From contig NZ_CP042593.1 of assembly GCF_007995155.1 (NCBI RefSeq), forward strand, positions 2,336,001 to 2,400,000: 64,000 nucleotides of DNA, written 5' to 3'. The notes under the pieces are model-generated. The model was not told the origin of the DNA. It did not search any database and was given only the letters and a program-made list of their open reading frames with translations. Shown piece after piece: positions 17,116 through 26,786 of this stretch. The stretch is from Cytobacillus dafuensis (GTDB taxonomy: Bacteria; Bacillota; Bacilli; Bacillales; Cytobacillaceae). The position numbers and the translations under genes were made by a program. Positions within the stretch are counted from its first letter, which is position 1; every line of letters begins with the position of its first letter.

Positions 17116-18072
17116 ATGATCAAAAAAAATAAAATCATAATTGGATTAGTATTGATCTTGCTGATATTAGCTACTGGAGCATGTTCTTTTACCTCTTATA
17201 CGAATAAAACACAGATAAAAAACCAAAGTTACAATCCGGATACCCCTGCCATGGTTGGAAAAAAAACGAATTGGGAATCCGTTGAACAGGTGATTGGTAA
17301 AAGTGGAGAAATAAAAAAAGGAGACGTGCTTTACTTCAGCCTACCTCGAACAGATCTACATGTATCGATTAACAGTATTCAGTTAAATCCTGCCTTCGCA
17401 CTAAGTTCTTGGTTAGCATTTAAAGAAATGAATGATAAGGTAATGGTTATGGGAGACTTAGTTCTAACGCAGGAAGAAGTCAATTTAGTTATGACTGAGC
17501 TGATCCGTGGTGGTATAAAAATAACTGCTTTACACAATCATTTGATGAGAGAATCTCCCAAAATAATGTATATGCATATCGAAGGATATGGAAGTGGAGT
17601 AGCTTTAGCGAAAGCACTTCGAGCAGGAATCGATCAATCGAGTACCCCTATTAAGCCAGATCAACCATCGGTTAAAGGAGCATTTCTGTTAGATAAAGAG
17701 CAACTTGATGATTTTATCGGTAAAGAAGGATTGATAAGTAATGGAATTTACAAGGTTGGGTTCCCTCGTGCTGAACAAATCAAGGAAAACGGAATGACCA
17801 TCCCTCCTTCAATGGGAACGTCTACAGCTATAAACTTTCAACCCACAGGCGAAGGAAACGCGGCAATTACAGGAGATTTTGTCTTAACTGCTAAAGAAGT
17901 TAATCCAGTGATACAGACTTTACGCAAATATGGTATTGAAGTTGACGCATTGCATAATCATATGTTGTTTGAAGAACCACGTCTCTTTTTCATCCACTTT
18001 TGGGCAAATGATGATGCGCTCAAATTAGCAAAAGGGATTCGTGAAGCGATTGACCAAACTAATAGTAAATAA
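17116..18072 (+). CDS. DUF1259 lipoprotein (LppY/LpqO-like)
   Basis: A 318-residue secreted lipoprotein. Residues 1-22 are a lipoprotein signal with the lipobox ATGAC, so Cys23 would be lipidated. The mature part is two DUF1259 repeats. Each contains a GDFVLT- or GDLVLT-type strand, a helix and an ALHNHMLFE- or ALHNHLMRE-type motif; the His/Asn-rich motif suggests a metal or ligand site. The family is known from mycobacterial LppY/LpqO and from Firmicutes but has no proven function. AAGGA precedes the ATG and a strong terminator follows. Confidence 0.88.
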   Translation: MIKKNKIIIGLVLILLILATGACSFTSYTNKTQIKNQSYNPDTPAMVGKKTNWESVEQVIGKSGEIKKGDVLYFSLPRTDLHVSINSIQLNPAFALSSWLAFKEMNDKVMVMGDLVLTQEEVNLVMTELIRGGIKITALHNHLMRESPKIMYMHIEGYGSGVALAKALRAGIDQSSTPIKPDQPSVKGAFLLDKEQLDDFIGKEGLISNGIYKVGFPRAEQIKENGMTIPPSMGTSTAINFQPTGEGNAAITGDFVLTAKEVNPVIQTLRKYGIEVDALHNHMLFEEPRLFFIHFWANDDALKLAKGIREAIDQTNSK

Positions 18073-18084
18073 CAAAAACATGCT

Positions 18085-18130
18085 AAAAATAAGCTGACTT
18101 CCTTTATTTTAAGTAAGTCAGCTTATTTTT
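18085..18130. terminator. Terminator after the DUF1259 gene
   Basis: AAAAATAAGCTGACTT pairs with AAGTCAGCTTATTTTT. The 16-bp stem has built-in A and T runs and works on either strand. Confidence 0.8.
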
Positions 18131-18348
18131 ATTAATAGCATAATTAAAGAATGCAGCTTCGTTCTCCTCTATTTCTCTAAATGAATAAATATTTATTTCG
18201 ATTCTTTTTCTATTTTTGTAAAAAGCCTTCACATGTACTTGTGTAACTAGACAAGATAATGTCAAATACATATTAAACAAAAATTATAAAAAGAGAAATA
18301 GATGGAAATAATAGAGATTCGATTCAAACCTAACATAGGAGGAAAAAA

Positions 18349-19656
18349 ATGCAATCTTTAACGAACTTGATTGAAAATCATGGATATGTGATTCTATTTT
18401 TATCTCTTATGTTAGAACTTATTGCTTTTCCGCTCCCTGGGGAGTTCCTGATGGGTTATGCGGGTGTACTTGTGTTTCAAGGGAAGTTAAGTTGGATACT
18501 AAGTAGTGTAGCAGCAGGTTTAGGGAGTTGTACAGGTATGACTATCTCTTATTTGGTAGGCTATAAATTGGGAGCTCCTTTTTTTCATAAACATGGTCAT
18601 CGAATTCATATGGGGCCGGATCGACTAGAGAAAATGTCTAATTGGTTTGAAAAATATGGCAATAAACTAATAGTGGTTGCATTTTACATACCAGGAGTTA
18701 GACATTTTACAGGTTATTTTTCGGGTATTACTCAAATATCGTTTCGTGCATATGCTATTTATGCCTATATTGGTGCCTTTATTTGGACAGGGACATTTAT
18801 TTTTCTTGGAAAATTATTAGGTCCTCAGTGGGAGCAGTTCCATACTTCGCTAAAGAAATACTTTTTTGTCGGAAGTGTTACTTTCATTTGTCTGTTCGTT
18901 TTTATCTATATTCTGAGAAAATATAGAGTAAAAATTAAAGAAACGATTATGGTTGGACTAGGAAGAGGAGTTCAACGAATTCACTCTCTCAGAAGGCTTA
19001 GACTTTTAATTGCAGTCATAGCTGTTTTATTCTTAATTTTTGTCATTTTCGTAATCAGTTTAACTGAAAATTACTTAAACAATGAATTTAAACAATTTGA
19101 TACGATTGTAATCACATTAGTTACTCTAATATTTGATGAAAGCTGGAAACCTTGGATGAGTTCTTTTGGTTTATTTGCTTCCATTAAGGTAACCATCTCC
19201 TTAATTGTCTTAACCTACTTATGGATTTTGTTAAAGTCGAAAGATCGAATTCTAGAAATTTCCTTTTTGCTCTTTGTAGTAATTGGAGGAGAATATTTTG
19301 AAGAAGGAATCAGACGTATTTTTTATCATTTGCAACCTGTCCATCCTCGGTTAACAAAACAGATTTTGTACTCATTTCCTAGTGAACAATCGATAACTGC
19401 TTTATTTCTATATGGTTTTTTCGCCTATCTTTTCGTGCGATACTCTAAAAATGCATGGATGCAAACGTTTGTTTCTATATTAATTTTTATTATTATCATT
19501 CTCATTGGATTAAGCCGCATTTACTTGATGCAACAATTACCAAGTGATGTTGTAGCTGGCTACGCTTTTGGCGGAGTTTGGTTAAGTCTAAACATTTTAG
19601 TAATGGAAATTTTCCGATTCACAAACAGGCTCAACAGATTGAAATATATAAAGTAA
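18349..19656 (+). CDS. DedA-PAP2 fusion membrane protein
   Basis: A 435-residue membrane protein joining two lipid-related domains. Residues about 1-200 are a DedA/VTT domain (GEFLMGYAG near 32, FYIPGVRHFTGYFSG near 112-126), a family linked to undecaprenyl-phosphate or phospholipid flipping. Residues about 225-425 are a PAP2 domain with six hydrophobic segments. In the PAP2 half the catalytic motifs are altered: PSGH is PSEQ (344-347), the SRxxxxxHxxxD His is Gln (SRIYLMQQLPSD, 391-400), and the KxxxxxxRP motif reads RRIFYHLQP. It is therefore probably not an active phosphatase. AGGAGG precedes the ATG. It is a single-gene unit, next to mprF on the opposite strand. Confidence 0.85.
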   Translation: MQSLTNLIENHGYVILFLSLMLELIAFPLPGEFLMGYAGVLVFQGKLSWILSSVAAGLGSCTGMTISYLVGYKLGAPFFHKHGHRIHMGPDRLEKMSNWFEKYGNKLIVVAFYIPGVRHFTGYFSGITQISFRAYAIYAYIGAFIWTGTFIFLGKLLGPQWEQFHTSLKKYFFVGSVTFICLFVFIYILRKYRVKIKETIMVGLGRGVQRIHSLRRLRLLIAVIAVLFLIFVIFVISLTENYLNNEFKQFDTIVITLVTLIFDESWKPWMSSFGLFASIKVTISLIVLTYLWILLKSKDRILEISFLLFVVIGGEYFEEGIRRIFYHLQPVHPRLTKQILYSFPSEQSITALFLYGFFAYLFVRYSKNAWMQTFVSILIFIIIILIGLSRIYLMQQLPSDVVAGYAFGGVWLSLNILVMEIFRFTNRLNRLKYIK

Positions 19657-19703
19657 CAATTGATTAGAAAAATGATTGTTAAGAATTGATTTAGCAGTTC
19701 AAA

Positions 19704-19745
19704 CATAACGAAAAGGGCTTTCTTTAGAAAGCCCTTTTCGTTATG
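19704..19745. terminator. Strong bidirectional terminator
   Basis: CATAACGAAAAGGGCTTTC pairs perfectly with its complement around TTTA. It follows the DedA-PAP2 gene and faces the end of mprF about 160 bases away. Confidence 0.85.
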
Positions 19746-19908
19746 TCATTAACCATTTATCGCTGCTAGAAGTGTTGCCCTCATTTCTGAAAAGTGTTAT
19801 CTAACCCAGAATAACTCTAGAATTTTCAGGAAACCACACTACTCTAACATTTTCAACAGTACATTATTAAAGAAATGTTCCAGTTAAACAATTCATATAG
19901 AGTACGTA

Positions 19909-22446
19909 TCATTTTTTTCTTTTTTTCCCTATCAAAAGTGTCACTTGTGTCATCGTAAAAGGAAGTGAAGATTTTCTACGATAAGCCAAATACTTAGATT
20001 CCCATGAATTTGCATATTTTTCTTTGAATTTTCTCAAGCCTTGAAATTGATAGAAAAAATGGCCGTGCAGATAGATTTGTTCGGCTATTTTTTCGCTCAA
20101 AAATGCAAACTTGGAATGCCCTACGTTAGAAAGTGGTGCCATTCCTAAATTAAAGTTTTTAAATCTTTCTTCCTTTGCCCATTCAAATAATGACAGTAAG
20201 ATAAAATCCATCGTTCCTGAAGGAGAATCTGGTATAAAGCGCATTAAATCCACAGAAATCGTTTCTTTATGATCATAAACTGGCATCAGGCTTGTAAAGG
20301 CGATGATCTTTGTTCCTTTTTCTTTCAAGATGGCAATTTCAGCCTTATTCAGATAATTTTCATCAAAAAAACCTAACGAATATCCTTTTTCCCTTCTACC
20401 CTGAAGCCAATCATCTGATATTTCTTTTAGTTCATTCAGTAACTCATGACTAAAAGGCGGCTTAATAATTTCAAAAATATAATTCTCTCGTTCAAACTTA
20501 TTTTTAACAGCTCTTTCCCCTTTCATTTTTTTACCTGATAGGGAGAATTGCTCTAAATCAACTAATGCCTCTTCGCCAAGCTTAAAGAAAGCAAAACCGC
20601 TTTCATGTAGATAAGGAAGCATTTTATTGCTTACTTCATAAAATACTGGTGTATACCCATGAAGATCTGATATTTGCTGAAACTCTTCTATTGCATGTCG
20701 AAAATCGGATTTTTCTCCAATTGGTTCTCCAAGAATTACGAGCTTGTCCGCGTATTTTTGAAAGGAAAACAGGACGTTATTCTTGTTATTCCAGAAAATA
20801 AATTTATCATGCAGGAAAATTAAATGGGTTAGCACATTTCCATTATATTTTTTTATATGTTCGCGTATTTTTTCTTCCTGGCTATTAGATCTTTCCATAA
20901 ACCTATTTCGTGGCTTTTTAAAGACATTTCCAATGATAAGTACGAATAAGGCGATGTTCAGTCCAATAAAAGCACTGTAAAATAAATCACGATAATCAGT
21001 AATAACATAAGGGATAAACTTTATCGGTATATTGATTTTTGCTGTAGGTAAATTAATGTATCCGATAATCACATACATGGAAGTAATGAGAATGATCATT
21101 ATTATGTCAAAAATGGTTTTACTCCATGTCAAAACATAACTTTCTCGATAAAATCGGGACTTGGACATTCGAAGGAGAAAGGCAACAACCAGCATTACGA
21201 TTGCTTCCTCATAGTCAAATCCTTTGAAAAGTGAAAATAAAGCAGCAAAGAATAATACCGCGATGGTCAGATGATAAGCCCGCTTCACTTTATATTCAAT
21301 TCCTCTTGATAGACCAAGCAAGAGAAATCCAGCCGCAACGGTAAGCTGGTGGGATAAGCTAATAATGGGGAATGATAAAAGATCTTCGACAAATTTCAAC
21401 CTTTTCACGATTCCTGGCACAGATGCCGAAAGAAGTAAGATTAGCCCAGAAAAAAATACTAATATTGTTATTAGCACATGACTTGCATTCTGTAGAAGCA
21501 CATTCGGCAGATTATCCCATGATTTATTCCATTTTTCCCAGAATTCCTTTACAAATAATACAAATCCAATTAAAAATGGAATAAATAAATAGCCAATTCG
21601 ATATAAAATCAGCAAGAAAAGGATCTTTTCATCCTGTATCCCAAAGTGCTGTGATCCCCAAATAAAAACGAGGTCAAATGATCCAAGGCCTCCAGGGATC
21701 ATACTTACAATTCCGGCACATGACGCAGCAATAAAAATAGGAAAGATTTCATTAAAGTGAAGAGGTATTTTTATCACCATGGCCAATATCCAGATAGCTA
21801 GGAAGATAGCTGTCCATTCCATGAAAGAAATCAAAATAAGTTGGAACTTAGTTCGTAAATTTATGGATGTGTCTGAACCTTTATTTTTTTTAATGGAAGA
21901 AATGATTAATAGGAGCGGTAGATACATCCCCACTCCTATCACGGCTAAATAAATCCATTTTTTGCTTAATAAAAGAGGGAAATCTCTGTAACCTGCAAGT
22001 ATAACTAATGAAAGCAAAGAAATGCCTGTTAAATAGAATAATGATACGTTTGCAATTGTCTTCAGCAGTCTGCGCTTGTCCATTTCATGTGTTTGATATA
22101 AGTAAGTTCTAAGCATCACTCCGATTAATCCGGCAAACCCAATTAGATTTGAAAAGGAGTTAATAATTAAAGACTGCTTGATCAGTTTTATTGTCGGTAC
22201 AGTGATCTCTAATTTTTTAACAATTACCAAATCATAAAAAAACATTGGAATAATTGCTGCCATCGTAATCAATAGAACGATGGCTAGTTTTAAATAATGA
22301 ATTTGGCTTACTTCATGGCGGAGCAAATCTACATTTATGTCCCCTGTGAATTTTTTAATTTCAATGACTGCCAGAATTAATAAAATGAGTGGAAAAATTA
22401 TTTTTAGGAATTGAAATATCATTTTTACGTTTATTATTTTTTGCAT
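19909..22446 (-). CDS. mprF: MprF, lysylphosphatidylglycerol synthase/flippase
   Basis: A roughly 845-residue bifunctional membrane protein. About 1-520 is the flippase and membrane part with some 14 hydrophobic segments, including the conserved GGLGSFDLVFIWG near 250. About 530-845 is the cytoplasmic transferase domain (GNAT-like fold), which moves lysine (or alanine) from aminoacyl-tRNA to phosphatidylglycerol. Motifs seen include VILGEPIGE, FYEVS, LGEEALVDLEQFSLSGKKMKGERAVKNKFER, SVDLMRF and FNLGMAPLSNVG. The product lowers the negative charge of the membrane and protects from cationic peptides. The second in-frame ATG is chosen because GGGG is correctly spaced from it. Confidence 0.93.
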   Translation of the reverse strand: MQKIINVKMIFQFLKIIFPLILLILAVIEIKKFTGDINVDLLRHEVSQIHYLKLAIVLLITMAAIIPMFFYDLVIVKKLEITVPTIKLIKQSLIINSFSNLIGFAGLIGVMLRTYLYQTHEMDKRRLLKTIANVSLFYLTGISLLSLVILAGYRDFPLLLSKKWIYLAVIGVGMYLPLLLIISSIKKNKGSDTSINLRTKFQLILISFMEWTAIFLAIWILAMVIKIPLHFNEIFPIFIAASCAGIVSMIPGGLGSFDLVFIWGSQHFGIQDEKILFLLILYRIGYLFIPFLIGFVLFVKEFWEKWNKSWDNLPNVLLQNASHVLITILVFFSGLILLLSASVPGIVKRLKFVEDLLSFPIISLSHQLTVAAGFLLLGLSRGIEYKVKRAYHLTIAVLFFAALFSLFKGFDYEEAIVMLVVAFLLRMSKSRFYRESYVLTWSKTIFDIIMIILITSMYVIIGYINLPTAKINIPIKFIPYVITDYRDLFYSAFIGLNIALFVLIIGNVFKKPRNRFMERSNSQEEKIREHIKKYNGNVLTHLIFLHDKFIFWNNKNNVLFSFQKYADKLVILGEPIGEKSDFRHAIEEFQQISDLHGYTPVFYEVSNKMLPYLHESGFAFFKLGEEALVDLEQFSLSGKKMKGERAVKNKFERENYIFEIIKPPFSHELLNELKEISDDWLQGRREKGYSLGFFDENYLNKAEIAILKEKGTKIIAFTSLMPVYDHKETISVDLMRFIPDSPSGTMDFILLSLFEWAKEERFKNFNLGMAPLSNVGHSKFAFLSEKIAEQIYLHGHFFYQFQGLRKFKEKYANSWESKYLAYRRKSSLPFTMTQVTLLIGKKRKK

Positions 22447-22675
22447 ATTCATCCCCTATTTTTTCTTTCCTTTATCGTAGGTTTATATACCGGCGTATGA
22501 TCTACCAAAAGCAAATATATGTTACTTCACATTGGAATTTAATCTATCAAGTCCTATAGTTAGAATAAATTATCTTACGAAACATTATTTGTTTCTATAA
22601 AGAGTAATATACATACCTACTAGAAAGCGTGTAATTTATTCAAACCCGTGGAATCATGTTTTTAACTTTTTACAT

Positions 22676-22730
22676 AAAATATCTTAACAGCATGTCAAAT
22701 GCCCTATATCACGCTGTTAAGATATTTTTA
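22676..22730. terminator. Long-stem terminator after the S9 peptidase gene
   Basis: AAAATATCTTAACAGCATG pairs with CACGCTGTTAAGATATTTTT with one mismatch. It has A and T runs on both sides and lies 20 bases past the stop of the minus-strand peptidase gene. Confidence 0.75.
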
Positions 22731-22749
22731 ATCAATTTATTTTAAAAAA

Positions 22750-24558
22750 TCATTCATCAACATTAATGAACTGATTTTTTCCAATGTATTTTTCAAGAAA
22801 GTCGGCAATCTTAGAATAGGCATATTTTTTACTTTTTTGTTTTACTAACGAATGCCCCTCCTCTTCGAAACGAATAAATGTAACAGGATGATTTCGTTCC
22901 TTAAGTTTATTCACGATCTGCTCGGATTCTTCAATTGGGACGCGCGGGTCATTAACTCCATGGATTACCATAAGTGGAGAGGAGATTTTATCGGCATAAT
23001 TCAATGGATCGATTTGGTCAAAAAAATCACCATCCTTTTCAATCGTTCCATATTCATACTCTCTAAACTCCTTCCTCCAAGGACTTGTTGTTTTTAAGAA
23101 TGTTCGCAAGCTTGATATTCCGACGATATCGACAGCAGCCGCCCATAAATTTGGATAGTGACTGATGGCGGAAAGGACCATGAATCCACCATAGCTTCCT
23201 CCCATAACCGCTATCTTTTCAACATCAACATCTTTATCACCTTTTAGCCATTCCACTAAAGAAATAAGATCTTTCACAGCATCCATCCGCTTGCGAACAT
23301 CATCTAAATGAGTATACGTTTTTCCGTATCCTGTACTGCCGCGAATATTTGGAGTTATTATTGCATAACCGAGGTTTAGAAAATATTGCAAAAGAGGGTT
23401 GTAAACGGGACGACTTTGAGTTTCAGGTCCACCATGGATAAATATGACAACAGGCATTTTCTCAGCTGCATGTTTTGGCTTATAGTAAAAGGCGGGGATC
23501 TGAAGGTTGTCAAAAGAACGATAGAATATAAGTGAAGGCTCAATTAATTTTCCTTCAAGAATGGGGATTTGAGAAAAATATGATAGACGTTTTGCATTCA
23601 GGGATTCAAGGTCAAGCTCCCATATATCAGATGGATGTGCTGGCCCGTTCAATATAAAGAGGAGTTTTTTATTTGTAGGTGAAAATTTGAGATTAGTCAT
23701 TACTCCCATTGGTGTTTCCCATGTATAAAGAGTACATGTATCTAAGTTTAATAAAATCCCTTTTGATATTCCCCCCTCATTGATGGTGAATGCTAATTTA
23801 TTTTTCTCATTATTTATAGCTAAGCCTTCAAAATCCCACTTTCCCCTCGCTAGCCAATTGAATTGTTTAGTGGGTAAATGAATACATGCTAGCGCAAAAA
23901 ATTCATGGTCTTTATTTGATAATAGAAATATTTGATCTCCTCTCTTATTCAAATGGATATTTTTAAAGCTTGCTTCTCCTGAATGTTCTGTTATCCAGTC
24001 CATGGAGCCAGTTAAAAGTGATAACACACCTAAATCATGATCAAGGGGAGAGTTTGTTTTTCTAACCAATAATGATTTCCCATCGGGAAACCATGTCACA
24101 ACAGTAAACATCCCATTTTGAGCAAAAACAAGGCGAATTTCAAGGGTCTCAAGATTCTGAATATAAATATCAAAAAATGCTGGATTTCGTCGATTACTCG
24201 ACCAAGCAATCCATTTTCCATCCGGAGAGCTTCCTCCATATAAATGAACATGTTCTGGGGAGTTTGTCAGGGCAATCAGCTCTCCATTTTTCTTTAATAA
24301 GTACAGTTGCTCCCTTTCATTCCCAGAAACATCCATTCCGATAATCCGATCCGATGTACCAGTTACATATTTTATGAAGGTGATTCCTTCCTTTGTAAAG
24401 GAGGATTGGGCAAGCAGCCTATTTTCTCGATAATAATCCCAAACCTGTGGTAATCCAGTTATATCAGAAATAAAGCTTATCTTTTTTCCGTTCGGTTCGT
24501 ATTCAAGACTTTTCATCGTACGAACTTGCACATAAGGATCTAGACTAATTTCATCCAT
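22750..24558 (-). CDS. S9 family peptidase (prolyl oligopeptidase type)
   Basis: A roughly 602-residue cytoplasmic serine peptidase. About 1-340 is a beta-propeller built from WD-like repeats (SPDGKWIAWSSNRRNP, WFPDGKSLLVRK, FSPTNKKLLFIL). About 345-600 is the alpha/beta-hydrolase domain with oxyanion region IFIHGGPETQSRP, nucleophile GGSYGGFM, the acid in HGVNDPRVP and the His in EEGHSLVK. It belongs to the acylaminoacyl-peptidase/dipeptidyl-peptidase branch and probably trims short peptides. The ATG chosen lies seven bases after a GGGGGG run; the upstream ATG pair has no ribosome binding site. Confidence 0.9.
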   Translation of the reverse strand: MDEISLDPYVQVRTMKSLEYEPNGKKISFISDITGLPQVWDYYRENRLLAQSSFTKEGITFIKYVTGTSDRIIGMDVSGNEREQLYLLKKNGELIALTNSPEHVHLYGGSSPDGKWIAWSSNRRNPAFFDIYIQNLETLEIRLVFAQNGMFTVVTWFPDGKSLLVRKTNSPLDHDLGVLSLLTGSMDWITEHSGEASFKNIHLNKRGDQIFLLSNKDHEFFALACIHLPTKQFNWLARGKWDFEGLAINNEKNKLAFTINEGGISKGILLNLDTCTLYTWETPMGVMTNLKFSPTNKKLLFILNGPAHPSDIWELDLESLNAKRLSYFSQIPILEGKLIEPSLIFYRSFDNLQIPAFYYKPKHAAEKMPVVIFIHGGPETQSRPVYNPLLQYFLNLGYAIITPNIRGSTGYGKTYTHLDDVRKRMDAVKDLISLVEWLKGDKDVDVEKIAVMGGSYGGFMVLSAISHYPNLWAAAVDIVGISSLRTFLKTTSPWRKEFREYEYGTIEKDGDFFDQIDPLNYADKISSPLMVIHGVNDPRVPIEESEQIVNKLKERNHPVTFIRFEEEGHSLVKQKSKKYAYSKIADFLEKYIGKNQFINVDE

Positions 24559-24685
24559 TTCATTACCCCCCATCATCTAGTTCCAAAAAAAGTCTTCTAT
24601 AATAGAATTATTTTTTGATATACCAATTCATTATATTTAGACAGAATGAGTATCATGCTTATTGTGTAAGAAGGTTGGTGTAATA

Positions 24686-24718
24686 AAAGACCAGGTTCCC
24701 TGAAATGACCTGGTCTTT
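24686..24718. terminator. Hairpin terminator
   Basis: AAAGACCAGGT pairs with ACCTGGTCTTT, with A and T runs at the ends. It would end a minus-strand transcript arriving from the hydrophobic frame to its right. Confidence 0.65.
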
Positions 24719-24929
24719 GAATCTAGATTATTTAGCTATGTTTTTCTTTTTGAACATCGAATCATTGACATAAACAAAACTGAAATAAATCCTATAAAAA
24801 ACAATATATAACTTACTGGTATTAAAAAGAAGAAAGTTTCATATTATTGTTGTATATAAATTAACCACTAGGTTTTTTAGACGTGTTTTCAAACCAATTT
24901 CTAAGATAAAGCTCTACCTGCTTCATAAT

Positions 24930-24957
24930 AAAAAGGACCGCTCTCAAACGATCCTTT
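24930..24957 (-). terminator. Terminator of the small 54-residue gene
   Basis: On the minus strand AAAGGATCG pairs with CGGTCCTTT (one mismatch or bulge) over TTTGAGAG and is followed by TTATT. It lies 50 bases after the small gene's stop. Confidence 0.65.
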
Positions 24958-25007
24958 CATCCTAATTCAATGCTTTTCTTACTTTTTTAATGGTAAATAA
25001 AAACCAA

Positions 25008-25172
25008 TTATCTAGCAGTAACATCTTTAATACTGTCCGAGATCCGGTCAACTGCTGCTTTTCCAGCATCTTCAATCGTATCAATTGCATTTTTTGCTGC
25101 ATCCCCTGCTGCTTCAACTCCGCGTTTCATACTATTTCTTCCTTGATCAATGGATTTATTTTGTTCATTCAT
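25008..25172 (-). CDS. Small Ala-rich helical protein, 54 residues
   Basis: A short gene with an AGGAGG site, an ATG in the right place and its own terminator. The product is hydrophilic, without Cys or Trp. From residue 15 it is a regular amphipathic helix built of 11-residue-like steps (KRGVEAAGDAAKNAIDTIED and AGKAAVDRISDSIKD). This pattern resembles LEA-like or CsbD/YtxH-type stress proteins of bacilli and suggests a desiccation or spore-related role, but that is inference. Three ATGs overlap here (ATGAATGAATG); only the middle one opens this frame. Confidence 0.6.
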   Translation of the reverse strand: MNEQNKSIDQGRNSMKRGVEAAGDAAKNAIDTIEDAGKAAVDRISDSIKDVTAR

Positions 25173-25228
25173 TCATTATTCCTCCTAACAATTCGTATCG
25201 ATCATAGTATAAGAAGGTGTTCGTCGGT

Positions 25229-25804
25229 TTATTCACCATTGCGTATATAATTCTTATACATGTTCGATAATTTATGTGTTGACATAAATAAATAATTTGG
25301 TGTGCGATTTTTAATGATATGCCAAGAAGTATTTTGGCTAGAGAGAATTTCTATCGGTAAAAATGCTATCCATTTAAACCATTTATACATGGGATTAGAG
25401 ATATTGATGACCTCAAAGCCCAGCCGTTCACACGCTTTATTTAACATAGTAATACCTATGATTCCTTTTATCTCGCAGGAATGTCTACAGTTCCGTATGT
25501 AAAGCTCTACACCTGGTAAAGATTCTTGAACGAAGCGATAGATCATTTTCGCTTTTTTCAATTCACTGTTTATACCTTTTAATTCTTTCAATAGCCTGAC
25601 ATTGTGAATGTGAATTTTCACCAAAGTATCATTTTTGTTTATTGTAGTTCCATCAGAAAGGACAATTTTTCTCCCTTTATATTTTGTCAGTCTAATTCTA
25701 AAAATATTATTTTTAGTTCCTTCACATGGAAGTATTGTAAGCCGTGTGAAGAAATAGTAAATGGGGTCGAATAAACTCCAAATCGAAAGAACATATCCTC
25801 TCAT
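25229..25804 (-). CDS. ykoP: YkoP-like protein
   Basis: A 191-residue protein resembling Bacillus subtilis YkoP, whose function is unknown. Conserved stretches are RGYVLSIWSLFDPIYYFFTR at the start, IFRIRLTKYKGRKIVLSDGT, and INKNDTLVKIHIHNVRLL in the middle. The C-terminal half has HSCEIKGIIGITMLNKACERLGFE. There is no clear membrane span, although residues 5-20 are hydrophobic. An upstream ATG exists, but the ATG chosen has a textbook GGGGAGG site eight bases before it. It is a single gene divergent from nothing obvious. Confidence 0.7.
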   Translation of the reverse strand: MRGYVLSIWSLFDPIYYFFTRLTILPCEGTKNNIFRIRLTKYKGRKIVLSDGTTINKNDTLVKIHIHNVRLLKELKGINSELKKAKMIYRFVQESLPGVELYIRNCRHSCEIKGIIGITMLNKACERLGFEVINISNPMYKWFKWIAFLPIEILSSQNTSWHIIKNRTPNYLFMSTHKLSNMYKNYIRNGE

Positions 25805-25900
25805 GCTCTCTGCCTCCCCTTCTTCTGGTTTGCTTTTCATTTTATTTTTTATCTGAGGATATCATATTATTTATGGAAATTTTACGCTGAAAAAGGAATA

Positions 25901-25953
25901 TAAAAAAGCCCCTTGAGAAGTTCACTTTTTAAAGTGTTCAATCTCAAGGGGCT
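25901..25953 (-). terminator. Terminator after the DinB-family gene
   Basis: AGCCCCTTGAGA pairs with TCTCAAGGGGCT and has an inner AAAGTG/CACTTT stem. On the minus strand it is followed by TTTTTT. It lies about 65 bases past the DinB-family stop. Confidence 0.8.
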
Positions 25954-26017
25954 CAAATAGGCTGTCGTCTACGATATATTGAATAATAAAGGTAGGCAGT
26001 TGATTCACAAGGTATAT

Positions 26018-26587
26018 CTATATTTTCATACTAAATTCAAGCATCGTTTTATAGTTATTTTCAATAATTGTAAAATGGTGCTTCTCGTGTATAGCTAGTA
26101 GCTGAATTGCCTGAATTAGGTTAGGATACTTAGCTATTGGATCAAAAAACACAATGTGTCCTGCAATATCTTCTTCAATATTTTTAACTAATGCTTTTAA
26201 ATTATTTGTCTCGTTCAGCAGCAATTGTTCTAATTCTTTCATGTCCATAGAATAGCGTATTTTTTTAGGTGGTATTAAAATCGAAGGAGCTTTCATCCCT
26301 CTTCCTTTTTTTTCTTTATATTCAGCATAAATATCATGTATTTCAGTTGAAAATGGTTTGTTTCTTTTCATTTTGGCAAATGGAATAAGTACTAAAGAAA
26401 ATTTAGTCGCGACTTTAAGCATTCTAGTTATTAAATATAAGTGATATAGATGCTCTCCAATAGACCATTTTCCATCTTCTTTACGATTCCATAGTTTTTC
26501 TTGTGATAGAAATTGAATTTCATGCGTGAATAGAGATCTTTGCTGAGATAATGTTTGAAAATGTTTTGATATACTTTCAGATTTCAT
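26018..26587 (-). CDS. DinB-family four-helix protein
   Basis: A 189-residue DinB/YfiT-type protein. The fold is a four-helix bundle with a metal-binding His triad. Visible family motifs are WSIGEHLYHLYLI (about 41-53) and the C-terminal AIHEKHHF (about 165-172). These enzymes include bacillithiol and mycothiol transferases as well as damage-inducible proteins of unknown activity, so thiol-dependent detoxification is a reasonable guess. It is a single gene with its own terminator. Confidence 0.78.
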   Translation of the reverse strand: MKSESISKHFQTLSQQRSLFTHEIQFLSQEKLWNRKEDGKWSIGEHLYHLYLITRMLKVATKFSLVLIPFAKMKRNKPFSTEIHDIYAEYKEKKGRGMKAPSILIPPKKIRYSMDMKELEQLLLNETNNLKALVKNIEEDIAGHIVFFDPIAKYPNLIQAIQLLAIHEKHHFTIIENNYKTMLEFSMKI

Positions 26588-26786
26588 CTATTAGAATCCT
26601 CCGTTTGAGTCACATTTGAGTATAACGAGCTCAGATTATTTCATCCAGACTCATATATTCCTTCTCCTATTCATTCTAATAGATCAATTATATATTTTTT
26701 CCAGGAACTTGTTTCAATTTATTATATTTTTTTGAACTAAAAAGCAGTTGCTTAGGTAATGATTCTTAACTGGAATTGTAATGAGA

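Larger units (their letters stand above)
24577..25007. other. Intergenic region with two terminators
   Basis: Holds the peptidase promoter region and two hairpins (24,686 and 24,930). Between them a minus-strand frame encodes a hydrophobic run (FLIPVSYILFFIGFISVLFM) without a start codon, possibly a remnant of a tiny membrane protein. Nothing else is supported. Confidence 0.35.

Noticed and set aside
24727..24860. Hydrophobic minus-strand frame that could be a tiny membrane protein
   Set aside because: No start codon or ribosome binding site in frame; kept only as a note.
24990..25250. Plus-strand Cys-rich frame of 86 codons
   Set aside because: It is antisense to the small Ala-rich gene, which has a strong ribosome binding site and terminator.
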